DNA of 47,675 nt from Pseudomonas syringae (GTDB taxonomy: Bacteria > Pseudomonadota > Gammaproteobacteria > Pseudomonadales > Pseudomonadaceae): positions 1-47,675 of the forward strand of contig NZ_LGSI01000070.1 in the NCBI RefSeq assembly GCF_001698815.1, read 5' to 3'. The notes under the pieces were generated by a model. It was not told the origin of the DNA. It ran no database searches and was given only the letters and a program-made list of their open reading frames with translations. Within the stretch, counting starts at the first letter, position 1. The number at the start of each line of letters is the position of its first letter. Made by a program: the position numbers and the translations under genes. This document shows positions 24,270 through 32,615 of the stretch, in pieces.

Positions 24270-25193
24270 ATGAAAAGAGTCGCAAATATGGCCATGACGG
24301 CGGTGCTGATTGGCGCCATTGTCGTAGTTCTGGTTTACATCTGGGATAGCTACATGTACACGCCCTGGACGCGCGACGGCAGGGTCCGGGCCGATGTCGT
24401 TAATATCGCTCCCGATGTATCGGGTTGGATTGATGAGTTGCATGCGCAGAACTCCCGTGAAGTTAAAACGGGCGATGTCCTGTTCACTGTGGATCACGCA
24501 CGCTATCAAGTCGCCGTCGATCTGGCGCAGGCACAATCGGACAGTGCCAAGGTGAGCTGGGATCGGGCGACCAACGTCTATAAACGCCGGACACAAATGA
24601 GTGCCGATGCCGTGAGTCGTGAAGAGGTCGATACATCGCGCCTGGACATGATGGAAAAGCAAGCCAGCTACAAACAATCAGTCGCCGTCCTGAACAGCGC
24701 GAAGATTGACTTGGCGCGAACCACTTATACCTCGCCAGCCTCCGGCAAGATCATCAACCTTGAACTGGAAAAAGGCGACTACGTTAATCGTGGCGTGAAT
24801 CGCCTGGCCTTGGTCAAAGACGACAGTTACTACGTTACCGGCTATTTCGAAGAGACCAAAATCCCCGGTATCAAGATCGGCGACAAGGTCGAAATATGGC
24901 TGATGGCCGGGACCTTGAAGCTCGAAGGTCATGTGGAATCGATCGACAGCGGTATCTCCAACAGTAACAGCACGCCGGGCAATCAGATGCTTCCAAGTGT
25001 CGAGGCGACCTTCGCCTGGGTGCGCCTGGCCCAGCGAATTCCCGTCAACATCAAAATCGATCAGGTACCTGAAGGTGTCAATTTGAGCTCTGGCATGTCG
25101 GCCACGCTGAAAGTCGTTGTGCCAGTTGGTGATCAGCGTGACCAGCGATCGGTTCTTCATGCTTTCAGCGAAAACGTAAAATCGTTGTTCTAG
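24270..25193 (+). CDS. HlyD-type periplasmic adaptor (AaeA-like)
   Basis: The protein is 307 aa with an N-terminal transmembrane anchor (about residues 8-26) followed by YTPWTRDGRVRADVVNIAPD, the characteristic start of AaeA/EmrA-type membrane-fusion proteins. Lipoyl/barrel halves flank a short alpha-hairpin (residues about 75-145: LAQAQSDSAKVSWDRATNVY). The second half carries TYTSPASGKIINLELEKGDY. It links the inner-membrane FUSC protein to the outer-membrane factor. Spacing implies an operon with the flanking genes, but 64 bp separate it from the FUSC gene. Confidence 0.9.
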   Translation: MKRVANMAMTAVLIGAIVVVLVYIWDSYMYTPWTRDGRVRADVVNIAPDVSGWIDELHAQNSREVKTGDVLFTVDHARYQVAVDLAQAQSDSAKVSWDRATNVYKRRTQMSADAVSREEVDTSRLDMMEKQASYKQSVAVLNSAKIDLARTTYTSPASGKIINLELEKGDYVNRGVNRLALVKDDSYYVTGYFEETKIPGIKIGDKVEIWLMAGTLKLEGHVESIDSGISNSNSTPGNQMLPSVEATFAWVRLAQRIPVNIKIDQVPEGVNLSSGMSATLKVVVPVGDQRDQRSVLHAFSENVKSLF

Positions 25194-25257
25194 GCTCCGG
25201 CGCGATTTTCTCCAGATAGCAAGTGCAGCACATTCGTGCAAAGTCGAGGCAAATTTC

Positions 25258-27276
25258 ATGGCTCCTACAGCGCTGGATTCATTCCTGTTAGGTAATAAGG
25301 TCGCCGTCAAGACCGGTATCAAGATCTCTGTTTCAGTTCTGGGCGCGTTGTTCATTGCCTTGTTGATGAACTTTGAACACCCGGTCTGGGCCATGATCAC
25401 CGGGATGATTTCGTTTTTTGCGCCGGACCATGCGCAAGTACTGAAGAAGTGCCTGTTCCAGTGTTTCAGCACAGTGCTGGGCGGGAGTGTTGGCGTGGCA
25501 TTGATGAACTTTTTCGGCCAGAGCCCGCTCATGGCAGCGTTGTCGGTCGCTACTATTGTCTTCATAGCCTCCGCGCTGTCCTACCATACACGCGATGCCA
25601 ACCGTACTTTTATGTGTGCGATCTTTGCGGTGACCGTTTGCATCATGGTCATGGTGACGGTGACGCTGGGGCCCACCAGCGAAGAGATTTACGAAATTTT
25701 CGTTGATCGAATCGGCACTATTATCGTCGGGATTGTCTGGGCATCTTTTGTCAGCGCCTGCATCTGGCCGATGTTCAGCTCGGACTTGCTGCGCCTGTCT
25801 TCAGGGCGCTTGTTCAAATCGGTGTTTGCCCTCAATACGCAGTTCGGATCGGACCCTGAGCAGTTCCGGGTACGACTCTCGGCGGTATTCAGCGGCATCA
25901 TCGAACACGCGGACCTGGCTGACCATTGCGAGTTCGAGGGGGCTTGGGGCAGACGGGGAGCGCAGGTTGCCAGGGAAATGAACAAGCTGGCGATCGAGGT
26001 CACCACCGACTCGTATGCATTGCAGCAACTCGAGCCGGTTTATCGGCAGCGGTTAGCCGTTGAGCTCAATGAACTGGAGCACCTGGTTGACGTCCTGGCC
26101 CACCAGGCGATACCGGTGGGGGGCGATCTGTATCGGCTGCAAAGTTTTATGGCGGACGCCCGCGAGCGCAGCGAACAGGTCGCCCATGAAGATGGGGCAC
26201 TGAGCATGTTGTTGGGCAAGATCGCTGATCTGGCCCAACACCTCAGCGGCTTTGCCCGGCTTTATGCGAGCTTGATGAAGGCTGAGAAAGTCAGCGTCAA
26301 AGGGGTCAGTGTTCGTCGTCACCGGCAGTTGTCGAACTGCCTGATTACCGGGGCGCGATCGGCAGTGCTGTTTCTGCTCGGGTTCGTGTTCTGGTACGCG
26401 ACCGATTGGACCTACGGTTTTTTGATGTGTGTCGTTCCGATCGTGTTCAGCATCGTGCTGGGCAAGGCTCCCCACCCAGAGTTAATCCTCAAGAACATCG
26501 CCATCGGCTTCTTTGTCGCCATTCCCGTGGGGATGTTGGTCATGAGTGTGTTGGCTCAAGCGCCAAGCGCCGTCGAACTGCTTCTGCTGACCAGTGGGGT
26601 GGTGCTGTTCTTTGGCTTCATGGGCTTATCCAGCCTGACCAGTTTTACGTACAGCCTGGGCTTCAATATCTCTTTCATGGTGTTCCTGCTGCCAGAAAAC
26701 GTGCCATCGGTTGATATTGGTTTTGCAATCGAGCGCTCGCTGAGCATGGGCCTGGGCACCATCCTTTTGGCACTGCTCTGCATTTTCCTGCCCAGAAAAC
26801 GGGTCCTGAAAAACCCGGTTCGGGTCAGTGAAGTGTTTGAACGTGACCTTGATCGCTTCCTCTCCGACAATTCGGTAGAACGAACTTCGTCGATAGCCCT
26901 GGCCGATCGGGTCGGGCTGGTTATCGACAAGATGGTCTATATCTCGATTTATGAAGCCCCTGAGAAGAAGCACCAGTTGATCGAGCAGGCTGGGCGGGTA
27001 ATCTTTCTGATGAGTCAGGTCCGGCATGTCAGTGCATTTGTCGAGGCGACCAACCTCTTCCCGTCTGGCACCAGAGCGCTACCGCAATGGCGCGCCGAAC
27101 TGCTGGCCAATTACCGAAACGACACCAGCCTGAATGAGCATTCGCTGGTAACCGAGATCGACAGTACTGCTCGCGCATCGTCAGATCTGATTGATGATCC
27201 AGATCGCGCGCAACTCTCGGGTTACTTGCTGTCCATGGATCGACTCACCCGCCGTGTGTTTACTCCGCACGTTTAA
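25258..27276 (+). CDS. FUSC-family inner-membrane efflux protein (AaeB-like)
   Basis: The protein is 672 aa with two membrane blocks, about residues 15-170 (KTGIKISVSVLGALFIALLM and following helices) and about 360-510 (LITGARSAVLFLLGFVFWYA and following). They are separated and followed by cytoplasmic helical regions. This architecture and size fit the AaeB/FUSC family, which exports aromatic carboxylic acids (E. coli AaeAB exports p-hydroxybenzoate). The substrate here is not proven. Aromatic acids or quinones of the adjoining hap pathway are the likely candidates from context. Confidence 0.9.
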   Translation: MAPTALDSFLLGNKVAVKTGIKISVSVLGALFIALLMNFEHPVWAMITGMISFFAPDHAQVLKKCLFQCFSTVLGGSVGVALMNFFGQSPLMAALSVATIVFIASALSYHTRDANRTFMCAIFAVTVCIMVMVTVTLGPTSEEIYEIFVDRIGTIIVGIVWASFVSACIWPMFSSDLLRLSSGRLFKSVFALNTQFGSDPEQFRVRLSAVFSGIIEHADLADHCEFEGAWGRRGAQVAREMNKLAIEVTTDSYALQQLEPVYRQRLAVELNELEHLVDVLAHQAIPVGGDLYRLQSFMADARERSEQVAHEDGALSMLLGKIADLAQHLSGFARLYASLMKAEKVSVKGVSVRRHRQLSNCLITGARSAVLFLLGFVFWYATDWTYGFLMCVVPIVFSIVLGKAPHPELILKNIAIGFFVAIPVGMLVMSVLAQAPSAVELLLLTSGVVLFFGFMGLSSLTSFTYSLGFNISFMVFLLPENVPSVDIGFAIERSLSMGLGTILLALLCIFLPRKRVLKNPVRVSEVFERDLDRFLSDNSVERTSSIALADRVGLVIDKMVYISIYEAPEKKHQLIEQAGRVIFLMSQVRHVSAFVEATNLFPSGTRALPQWRAELLANYRNDTSLNEHSLVTEIDSTARASSDLIDDPDRAQLSGYLLSMDRLTRRVFTPHV

Positions 27277-27301
27277 CGCTGCAATCAGTGAGGTAGTGGA
27301 T

Positions 27302-28252
27302 ATGGATCGGTTTCAGGCCATGCAAGCGTTCGCCCATGTAGTAGAACAAGCCGGCTTCGGCAAAGCGTCGCTGGTGATGGGTGTGGCGACGCCGACAATA
27401 TCGCGCCAGGTCCAGCAATTGGAAACTCATCTTGGGGTGGCGCTCCTCAATCGCACCACTCGTCAACTGAGCCTGACGCCCGACGGTCTCCACTACTATG
27501 ACCACTGCAAGCGGATTTTGGTCGATGTGGAGCTGGCGGAGAAAACCCTGCCAGGCACTACTCAGACTCACCGAGGAAAGCTGCGGGTTGATATTTCCCA
27601 TGCGCTGGCCAGCCAGTTGATCTTGCCGGCGATTAACCAGTTCATCGAGCTTTATCCGCAGATCCAACTGACGATCGGCCTGGATGATCGGGTAGTCGAT
27701 CTCATTCATGACAATATCGATTGTGCCATCCGTACCGGCGTCCCGCAGGACTCCCAGATCTTGATCGCGCGACGCGTTGCTTCATTTGAGTGGATAACCT
27801 GCGCCACCCCCGAGTATCTGCAAAAATACGGTACGCCCCGACAATTGACTGACCTCGCGGCCCATCAAGCCGTCGGTTATTTCCATCCGCAGTCAGGCAA
27901 GAATATCGACTGGGTTTTCATCTCCAATGGCGAGTCAGTCAACATCCGCATGAATAACACGATTTCTGTTAACGAGACTTTGGCGTACGTGACCTGCGGC
28001 CTTAAAAGCCTCGGATTGATTCGAGTCGCCAGTTACTTAGTGCAGGAGCATTTGCGCGCCGGACGTCTGGTTTCGGTGCTGGACCAGTTAAGTGAACCCA
28101 GTGTCCCGGTTTCGGCTGTCTACCCAATTGGTAACCGCTCATCGATAACTGTTCGAGCTTTCACCGACTGGGTCGGCGAGCTGTTTGCCAAGCGTGCGCA
28201 TGAAGAAGAGTGTCTACAAAGCGTTCAGGTTAGGCGGACTGCCACGCGCTGA
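27302..28252 (+). CDS. LysR-family transcriptional regulator
   Basis: The protein is 316 aa from the ATG at 27302 (MDRFQAMQAFAHVV); the longer open frame upstream is the 3' end of the FUSC gene. The HTH (FGKASLVMGVATPTISRQVQ, then LETHLGVALLNRTTRQLSLT) and the substrate-binding domain (LRVDISHALASQLILPAINQ) are of the AaeR/DmlR-like group. In E. coli the LysR regulator AaeR sits beside aaeXAB. The position directly after the pump genes (26 bp) here is the same kind of arrangement, though on the same strand. Confidence 0.88.
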   Translation: MDRFQAMQAFAHVVEQAGFGKASLVMGVATPTISRQVQQLETHLGVALLNRTTRQLSLTPDGLHYYDHCKRILVDVELAEKTLPGTTQTHRGKLRVDISHALASQLILPAINQFIELYPQIQLTIGLDDRVVDLIHDNIDCAIRTGVPQDSQILIARRVASFEWITCATPEYLQKYGTPRQLTDLAAHQAVGYFHPQSGKNIDWVFISNGESVNIRMNNTISVNETLAYVTCGLKSLGLIRVASYLVQEHLRAGRLVSVLDQLSEPSVPVSAVYPIGNRSSITVRAFTDWVGELFAKRAHEEECLQSVQVRRTATR

Positions 28253-28485
28253 TGCCACGCTTCGATGAGTTGTCCTACGTTGGCTCCCTGAATGATCAGC
28301 GAATTGCCGATATCGCGACCTATGTTTTGCGCAGCTTTGGCAATTCGGCGCAGGTAGTAACAGCTCACGAAGTGGCTGTCGCGCGTCAAGGCGGCGAGCA
28401 ACCCATGTTGGCGGTTATTCAGCCCTATATCATCCCGGCAATGGGCATCGGACTATTATTGATCGCGCTGTTGTGGGTGCTTTAA
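28252..28485 (+). pseudogene. Cytochrome c C-terminal helix plus transmembrane tail (remnant)
   Basis: This 77-aa frame starts in the LysR stop (TGATG overlap). MPRFDELSYVGSLNDQRIAD, then IATYVLRSFGN, resembles the C-terminal part of class I cytochromes c of membrane-bound dehydrogenases. A C-terminal hydrophobic helix (YIIPAMGIGLLLIALLWVL) follows. The haem-binding CxxCH motif is absent, so it cannot be a cytochrome. It is either a fragment of a lost gene or a small membrane protein translationally coupled to the regulator. No ribosome site of its own is apparent. Confidence 0.5.
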
Positions 28486-28610
28486 CTGCGTAGACACTCG
28501 AGCAAGGGCGCGTCAGCGAAGGCTGCTTTGTGAGGTAACGACGCTAAAAGCGCATCGGTGGATTATTTTAGATGAGGTTGATGCCGGAGGTTGGTCATAA
28601 GGCGAGGCTC

Positions 28611-28760
28611 CGGGCCTTGTTCGCCTTCGCAACCTCATTTGACGAAGTAGTAGTGACACTATTCCTGGCCAGTCCTTCGCAACGGACGCTGCCAATGCAG
28701 ATGTTTGCCGGCATCAAAGAGAACCTGAACCCGACCATTGCGGCGGCTGCGACAATGCTA
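28611..28760 (+). pseudogene. ABC permease fragment (PotC/PotI-like C-terminus)
   Basis: About 50 codons read ALFAFATSFDEVVVTLFLAS, then QRTLPMQMFAGIKENLNPT and IAAAATML. This is the conserved FDE...RTLP...I.P..AA region of polyamine- or iron-type ABC permeases. The rest of the permease is missing. It belongs to the same broken transporter type as the ATPase remnant at 31301-32037. Confidence 0.7.
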
Positions 28761-28882
28761 CCAACGCCGGATGAAAGCATGACGGGACGAATTTGCGCGC
28801 TACACGTTCACCCTTGGAAATGAAACCATCGAACTTCAAGCCGAATGGTCGGCGGGACATATATCAACGGAAATAAGGTTTT

Positions 28883-30064
28883 ATGGCTGACTCGCTCAAC
28901 CCAAAAGTATACATCCTGACATTCACAGCATTCGTGATGCTGTCCTCCGAGTTCATAGCGGCGGGCCTGCTGCCTGAGATCGCTTCGGGTCTGCAAATCT
29001 CCGTGGGTCAAGCAGGCTGGCTCGTTACTGCATTTGCCTTGGGGATGGGAATTGGTGCTCCGGTCATCGCGGCTTTTACGCACAAGGTTAGCCTGCGCAC
29101 CCTGCTGATGAGCGGGTGCGTGGCACTCTTTTGTGGGAACACCATCAGCGCGCTCACTGATAATTTCTCGTTGCTGATGTTGGGCCGAGCGCTGGGCGGC
29201 ATAGGCGTGGCGATTTTCTGGACTAATGCCGCGCTGGCCGCCTCAGCGATGTCCTCAACGGCGCATAAGAGCCTTGCCGTATCTCGTGTGCTTATCGGCA
29301 TTTCAATTGCTTCAGTAGTGGGCGTACCGTTCGGCAAGCTAGTTAGCGACACGTGGGATTGGGAAATTGCTATGGGGATGATTGCCGCGTTGAGTGCGTT
29401 GGCGTTGCTTGCCGTTATTCGATGGATACACCCGCCTCAAACTCACACACCTGTGAATCATCGCAGCCTAGCTCAGCGGCTCCGAAGCGTCTGGACGAGA
29501 GATATTGCCTTGGCTCTGCTGAGCTACCTATTTATGTTTGCAGGGATCATGGCGGTCTTCAGTTACCTCGCAACATTCCTCGCGAGGTATACGGGGCTGG
29601 CAGGTACGCCGGTCACGCTCACGTTAGCCCTGTACGGCGTTTCAGACATTGTTGGCAACTTGCTCCTGTCCAAGCGGGTTCCTGATCAACTGGATGGCAT
29701 GTTCAAGACGCTGTTGTTAGTGCTGGCCGTCAGCCTCGCCGCGATCTCGCTCTTGGGCGAATCAGTATGGTTGGTACCTTTGGTAGTGGCCGCCATCGGC
29801 TGTTGTCATGCAGGTGCCAGCCTGTTGACAGGCGTTGACGTGCTGCGAAGGGCAGGGGCTAATGCTCAGTTCATCGGCTCCGTAAACGTCAGCGCGATCA
29901 ACCTTGGGATCATGCTTGGTACTTCGGCTGGAGGCCTGTTGATCGATCACATCGGCCTTCAGTACGTAGGGTTCTTAGCCGCCGGCTTCGTCATTTGTGC
30001 ATGGGGCACCAGGATGTGCTTGAGCACGGAGCCAGTTACCACTGAGGATCTCGCGGCCGAATGA
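28883..30064 (+). CDS. MFS transporter (DHA1 drug-efflux type)
   Basis: This 393-aa protein has about 12 hydrophobic helices, beginning MADSLNPKVYILTFTAFVML and including SSEFIAAGLLPEIASGLQIS, typical of NepI/AraJ-like DHA1 antiporters. GWLVTAFALGMGIGAPV and LMLGRALGGIGVAIFW are conserved family segments. Length is normal. A Shine-Dalgarno AAGG lies 6 bp upstream. It is the only intact gene in a stretch of broken ones, so it may have arrived separately. The substrate is unknown. The following 190 bp (30065-30252) hold nothing I can assign. Confidence 0.85.
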   Translation: MADSLNPKVYILTFTAFVMLSSEFIAAGLLPEIASGLQISVGQAGWLVTAFALGMGIGAPVIAAFTHKVSLRTLLMSGCVALFCGNTISALTDNFSLLMLGRALGGIGVAIFWTNAALAASAMSSTAHKSLAVSRVLIGISIASVVGVPFGKLVSDTWDWEIAMGMIAALSALALLAVIRWIHPPQTHTPVNHRSLAQRLRSVWTRDIALALLSYLFMFAGIMAVFSYLATFLARYTGLAGTPVTLTLALYGVSDIVGNLLLSKRVPDQLDGMFKTLLLVLAVSLAAISLLGESVWLVPLVVAAIGCCHAGASLLTGVDVLRRAGANAQFIGSVNVSAINLGIMLGTSAGGLLIDHIGLQYVGFLAAGFVICAWGTRMCLSTEPVTTEDLAAE

Positions 30065-30252
30065 CTCAGTGCTTTATCTGCTTCCGATTCTGCTGGCAGT
30101 GGTGCTCAAGAGCATCGGGTATGCCGGCGCTTCCACTGAGTCAGCCCCGGCGCCGTGGATGCATGGGGGGAGCCATAGGTTGAAATGTTGCTCACGGGTT
30201 TATTACCTTGCCGGCAGACATTACGCTTTGGCGCTCTGCGTAAGCGTTAACG

Positions 30253-30405
30253 TCAACCAACGCACACTTGGGATATCTCCATCCTATGCTGTGTGTGGTT
30301 AAAAATGCCTATTACCTCCGGCAGGCGCGGGTTGTTGGGAACCCATTCGTTGCGTTCAAACATCAGGATTTGAACGGTAGCTGTCACAGCATGCGATTTG
30401 TTCAT
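30253..30405 (-). pseudogene. N-terminal fragment resembling a cupin (YjlB-like) protein
   Basis: This 50-aa minus-strand frame starts at 30405 with CGGAGAA about 10 bp upstream. MNKSHAVTATVQILMFERNE, then WVPNNPRLPEV, resembles the start of YjlB-type cupin proteins. After RLPEV the similarity ends and the frame closes shortly after. It is most likely a truncated gene whose start signals survive. Confidence 0.4.
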
Positions 30406-30478
30406 TTAAGGTTCTCCGAAATCTGGCTACGGTGAGCCACAGTGCCATTCAAGCGCTCTCCTGAAGAAAGAGTAATGG

Positions 30479-30643
30479 TCAAGGAATGAGTCTTGTGTAG
30501 ATCATCTGGCACTGGCGAAAAAGCACCTGCACCTGCAAGGCACCCGGCGTAATGAGCGTGATGAGTACGTCGCAATCAACAGTTTTAGCGATAGGGTCGA
30601 GAAGGGTGTCGTTTAAGTAATTCAAACGTGTGCGGCCTGTCAT
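30479..30643 (-). CDS. Small unrecognised ORF with strong ribosome site
   Basis: The 54-aa frame starts at the ATG at 30643, preceded by AAAGGAGATAGCC, the best Shine-Dalgarno in this region. It reads MTGRTRLNYLNDTLLDPIAK, then TVDCDVLITLITPGAL and QVQVLFRQCQMIYTRLIP. I do not recognise the family. It may be the truncated 5' end of a longer gene, since the second minus-strand fragment lies just downstream, or a genuine small protein. Confidence 0.4.
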   Translation of the reverse strand: MTGRTRLNYLNDTLLDPIAKTVDCDVLITLITPGALQVQVLFRQCQMIYTRLIP

Positions 30644-30754
30644 GGCTATCTCCTTTAACGTCAGGGATTTAAGGCATAGTTTCTGTGCTCACCTATGCGC
30701 TAGACGGTAGCCATGACTGGAGAGTTCAACGTCAGGGGCTGACGACTCCCACAC

Positions 30755-31039
30755 GTGCAAGTGCAGGCATACAGTACCGGAGGCCGGTCGAATTTACTGG
30801 GGATCAGCAAGCGCGGCGACAAGCACCTCAGACAACTTCTAGTCCAGTGTTCCAGGGCATACATGCAGAGGCTGGAGCATCAGAAAGGCCCACTGGCAGA
30901 CTGGGTGCGCTCGTTACTGATGCGACGTCATTCCAATGTCGTGGCCTGCGCACTGGCGAACAAATTAGCCCGTATAGAGTGGGCCATTGCCTTACACCAT
31001 ACCCAATACGAAGCAAGGCCAGACGCCTTGAACGTCTGA
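30755..31039 (+). pseudogene. IS110-family transposase C-terminal fragment
   Basis: From about 30764 the frame reads YSTGGRSNLLGISKRGDKHL, then RQLLVQCSRAYMQRL, and ends RRHSNVVACALANKLARIEW and a short tail. This is the conserved C-terminal transposase_20 domain of IS110/IS1111 elements. The N-terminal DEDD catalytic domain is missing. Non-coding sequence to about 31220, including GCCGTGTCCATTAACAGG, probably belongs to the same element's right side. No intact terminal repeats were found. Confidence 0.8.
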
Positions 31040-31300
31040 CCCTGCAGTTGTTGCGGTACCACGATTCATCCTTCAGGTTTTGCGATAGCTGAACAACAGA
31101 TGACGTAAACGGCTCACCGGCCTGACGAGGAGCCTGGGAAACAAATCGGCTCAAGAAGCCGTGTCCATTAACAGGATCGTCAACCGCGACGCTCATCATG
31201 GCGCAAGACATATGGTCTTAATAGACGCCGGATAGATTTAAGCAAGCCAACCACTTCATCGGTTAATCAGTATTGCAAATAGTGGGGTGAACATAGATTG

Positions 31301-32037
31301 TTTCCGCTGCGCATGCGCAAGCTGGTCTCAGCTGCGGAACAACTGGAACGTGCCCATTCGGTGCTGGAACTCGTGCAGCTGTCTCACTTGGCCCAGCGTA
31401 GACCCAAGGAGCTTTCCGGCGGTCAGCAGCAGCGGGTGGCCATTGCACGTGCCGTGGGTTCTGCCCCGCAAGCTCTGTTGCTGGACGAGCCCTTATCCAA
31501 TCTAGACGCTCGCCTACGCGAAAGCATGCAGGAGGAGCTGATTCAACTCCACCGCGCTACGGTATTCGTCACGCATGACCAGGAAGAAGCCCTCAGCCTT
31601 TCGGACCGGGTCATCCTGCTCAACAGCGGCAGAATCGAGCCGGCGGGGAAACCGGCTGAGCTCTACTCACGGCCTGCAACGCGCTTTAGTGCGGCGTTCA
31701 TGGGGTCGACCAATCTACTGGATGCCCGACTTGAGCCTCAGGCGTTACGGATCAGGGCCTATCTCGGATCTGAGCAGTTTCTGAGCCTGGCTGACCAACT
31801 CGATTCGTCCGAGCGCTCCACAGTAAGGAGGATATCCAATTGAGGCCATTTACCGGGGCGGGCTCGTTGGCGGGCACTGTCCTGACACGCATATTCCTAG
31901 GCGCTCGTGTCCGCTACATCGTCGATGTCAACGGGCAAAGCATCCGTTGTCTGGCGCCGGCGGATCAGCTTTACGGAGTCGGGGACATGATCGATGTGTT
32001 TATACCCAGTGACAAGGTTCGCGTCCTCGCGGATTAA
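31301..32037 (+). pseudogene. ABC transporter ATPase (PotA/FbpC-like), truncated and frameshifted
   Basis: Frame 2 reads LRMRKLVSAAEQLERA, then the ABC signature LSGGQQQRVAIARA, Walker B LLLDEPLSNLDARLRE and the switch His in VFVTHDQEEALSLSDR. The Walker A end is missing, and several residues are lost before TVFVTHDQ. The regulatory C-terminal domain switches to frame 1 near 31840 (GSLAGTVLTRIFLGARVRYI, ending VFIPSDKVRVLAD), so the stop at 31841-31843 reflects a frameshift. It is the ATPase of a spermidine- or iron-type importer; the permease scrap at 28611-28760 is of the same type. Confidence 0.8.
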
Positions 32038-32066
32038 TTAAGCTCGTTAACCATGGAAGCTAAATT

Positions 32067-32375
32067 ATGATTGGGCGCGTATGGCGAGGTTGGGCTAAGG
32101 CTGAAACTGCTGACGCCTATGAGCAACTTCTTACACAGAAAAAATTACCCTAGCTTCATAGAATAGAAGAGTACAAGGGATCGTATTTCATGCGCTGCAC
32201 GCTGGAGGGCGGTGAAGTTGAATTCGTGGAGATCACTCTGTGGAATTCAATGGAAACCATCATTGCTTTTGCCGGTGAAGACAGTACCAAAGCCGTTGTC
32301 CCTATGGACACCCAAGCATTTTTGACCCAGTTCGATGACCGCTCCGTGCACTTCGACGCTACCTGGTGTCCTTGA
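32067..32375 (+). pseudogene. Antibiotic-biosynthesis-monooxygenase-like gene with one stop codon
   Basis: A single frame of 102 codons runs from the ATG at 32067 to the TGA at 32373-32375. It is interrupted only by a TAG at 32151-32153. It reads MIGRVWRGWAKAETADAYEQ, then LLTQKKLP, stop, LHRIEEYKGSYFMRCTLEGG and EFVEITLWNSMETIIAFAGE. This is the alpha/beta-barrel ABM fold of about 100 aa, usually acting as a dimer in small-molecule oxidation. Because only one codon is affected, decay is recent, or a sequencing error or readthrough is possible. Confidence 0.75.
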
Positions 32376-32410
32376 GTCGCCGCTAGTCCGTCGAGCAAGA
32401 TTCTATCCAT

Positions 32411-32445
32411 CCCCGACTCAGCACTGATGTCAGTGCTGTACGGGG
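32411..32445. terminator. Strong hairpin
   Basis: CAGCACTGA (32419-32427) and TCAGTGCTG (32430-32438) form a perfect 9-bp stem, extended by outer CCCC/GGGG pairs. The T-tract is poor (GTTATT). It probably ended the monooxygenase-like gene. Confidence 0.5.
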
Positions 32446-32571
32446 TTATTGGATTGCTCTAAGACTAGGAATCGGGTTTGGGATATGACGATTGGCGTTG
32501 GCTCAGCCCACTCGGTCAAGGCTGAAACCATGCGCGCTGCGCTTGCGCGACCTTGGAAAGTTCAAACAGAG

Positions 32572-32612
32572 TAGGCGGGCCTTCAACGGGCCCGGCTACC
32601 CTTTGTTTTTTT
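32572..32612. terminator. Rho-independent terminator at the 3' side of the GH3 gene
   Basis: TAG-G-CGGGCC and GGCCCG-G-CTA (32572-32598) form a GC-rich stem. On the plus strand a T-rich run (TTTGTTTTTTT) follows closely. On the minus strand CTCTGTTT follows, so it may serve the GH3 gene as a bidirectional terminator. Confidence 0.6.
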
Positions 32613-32615
32613 GAG

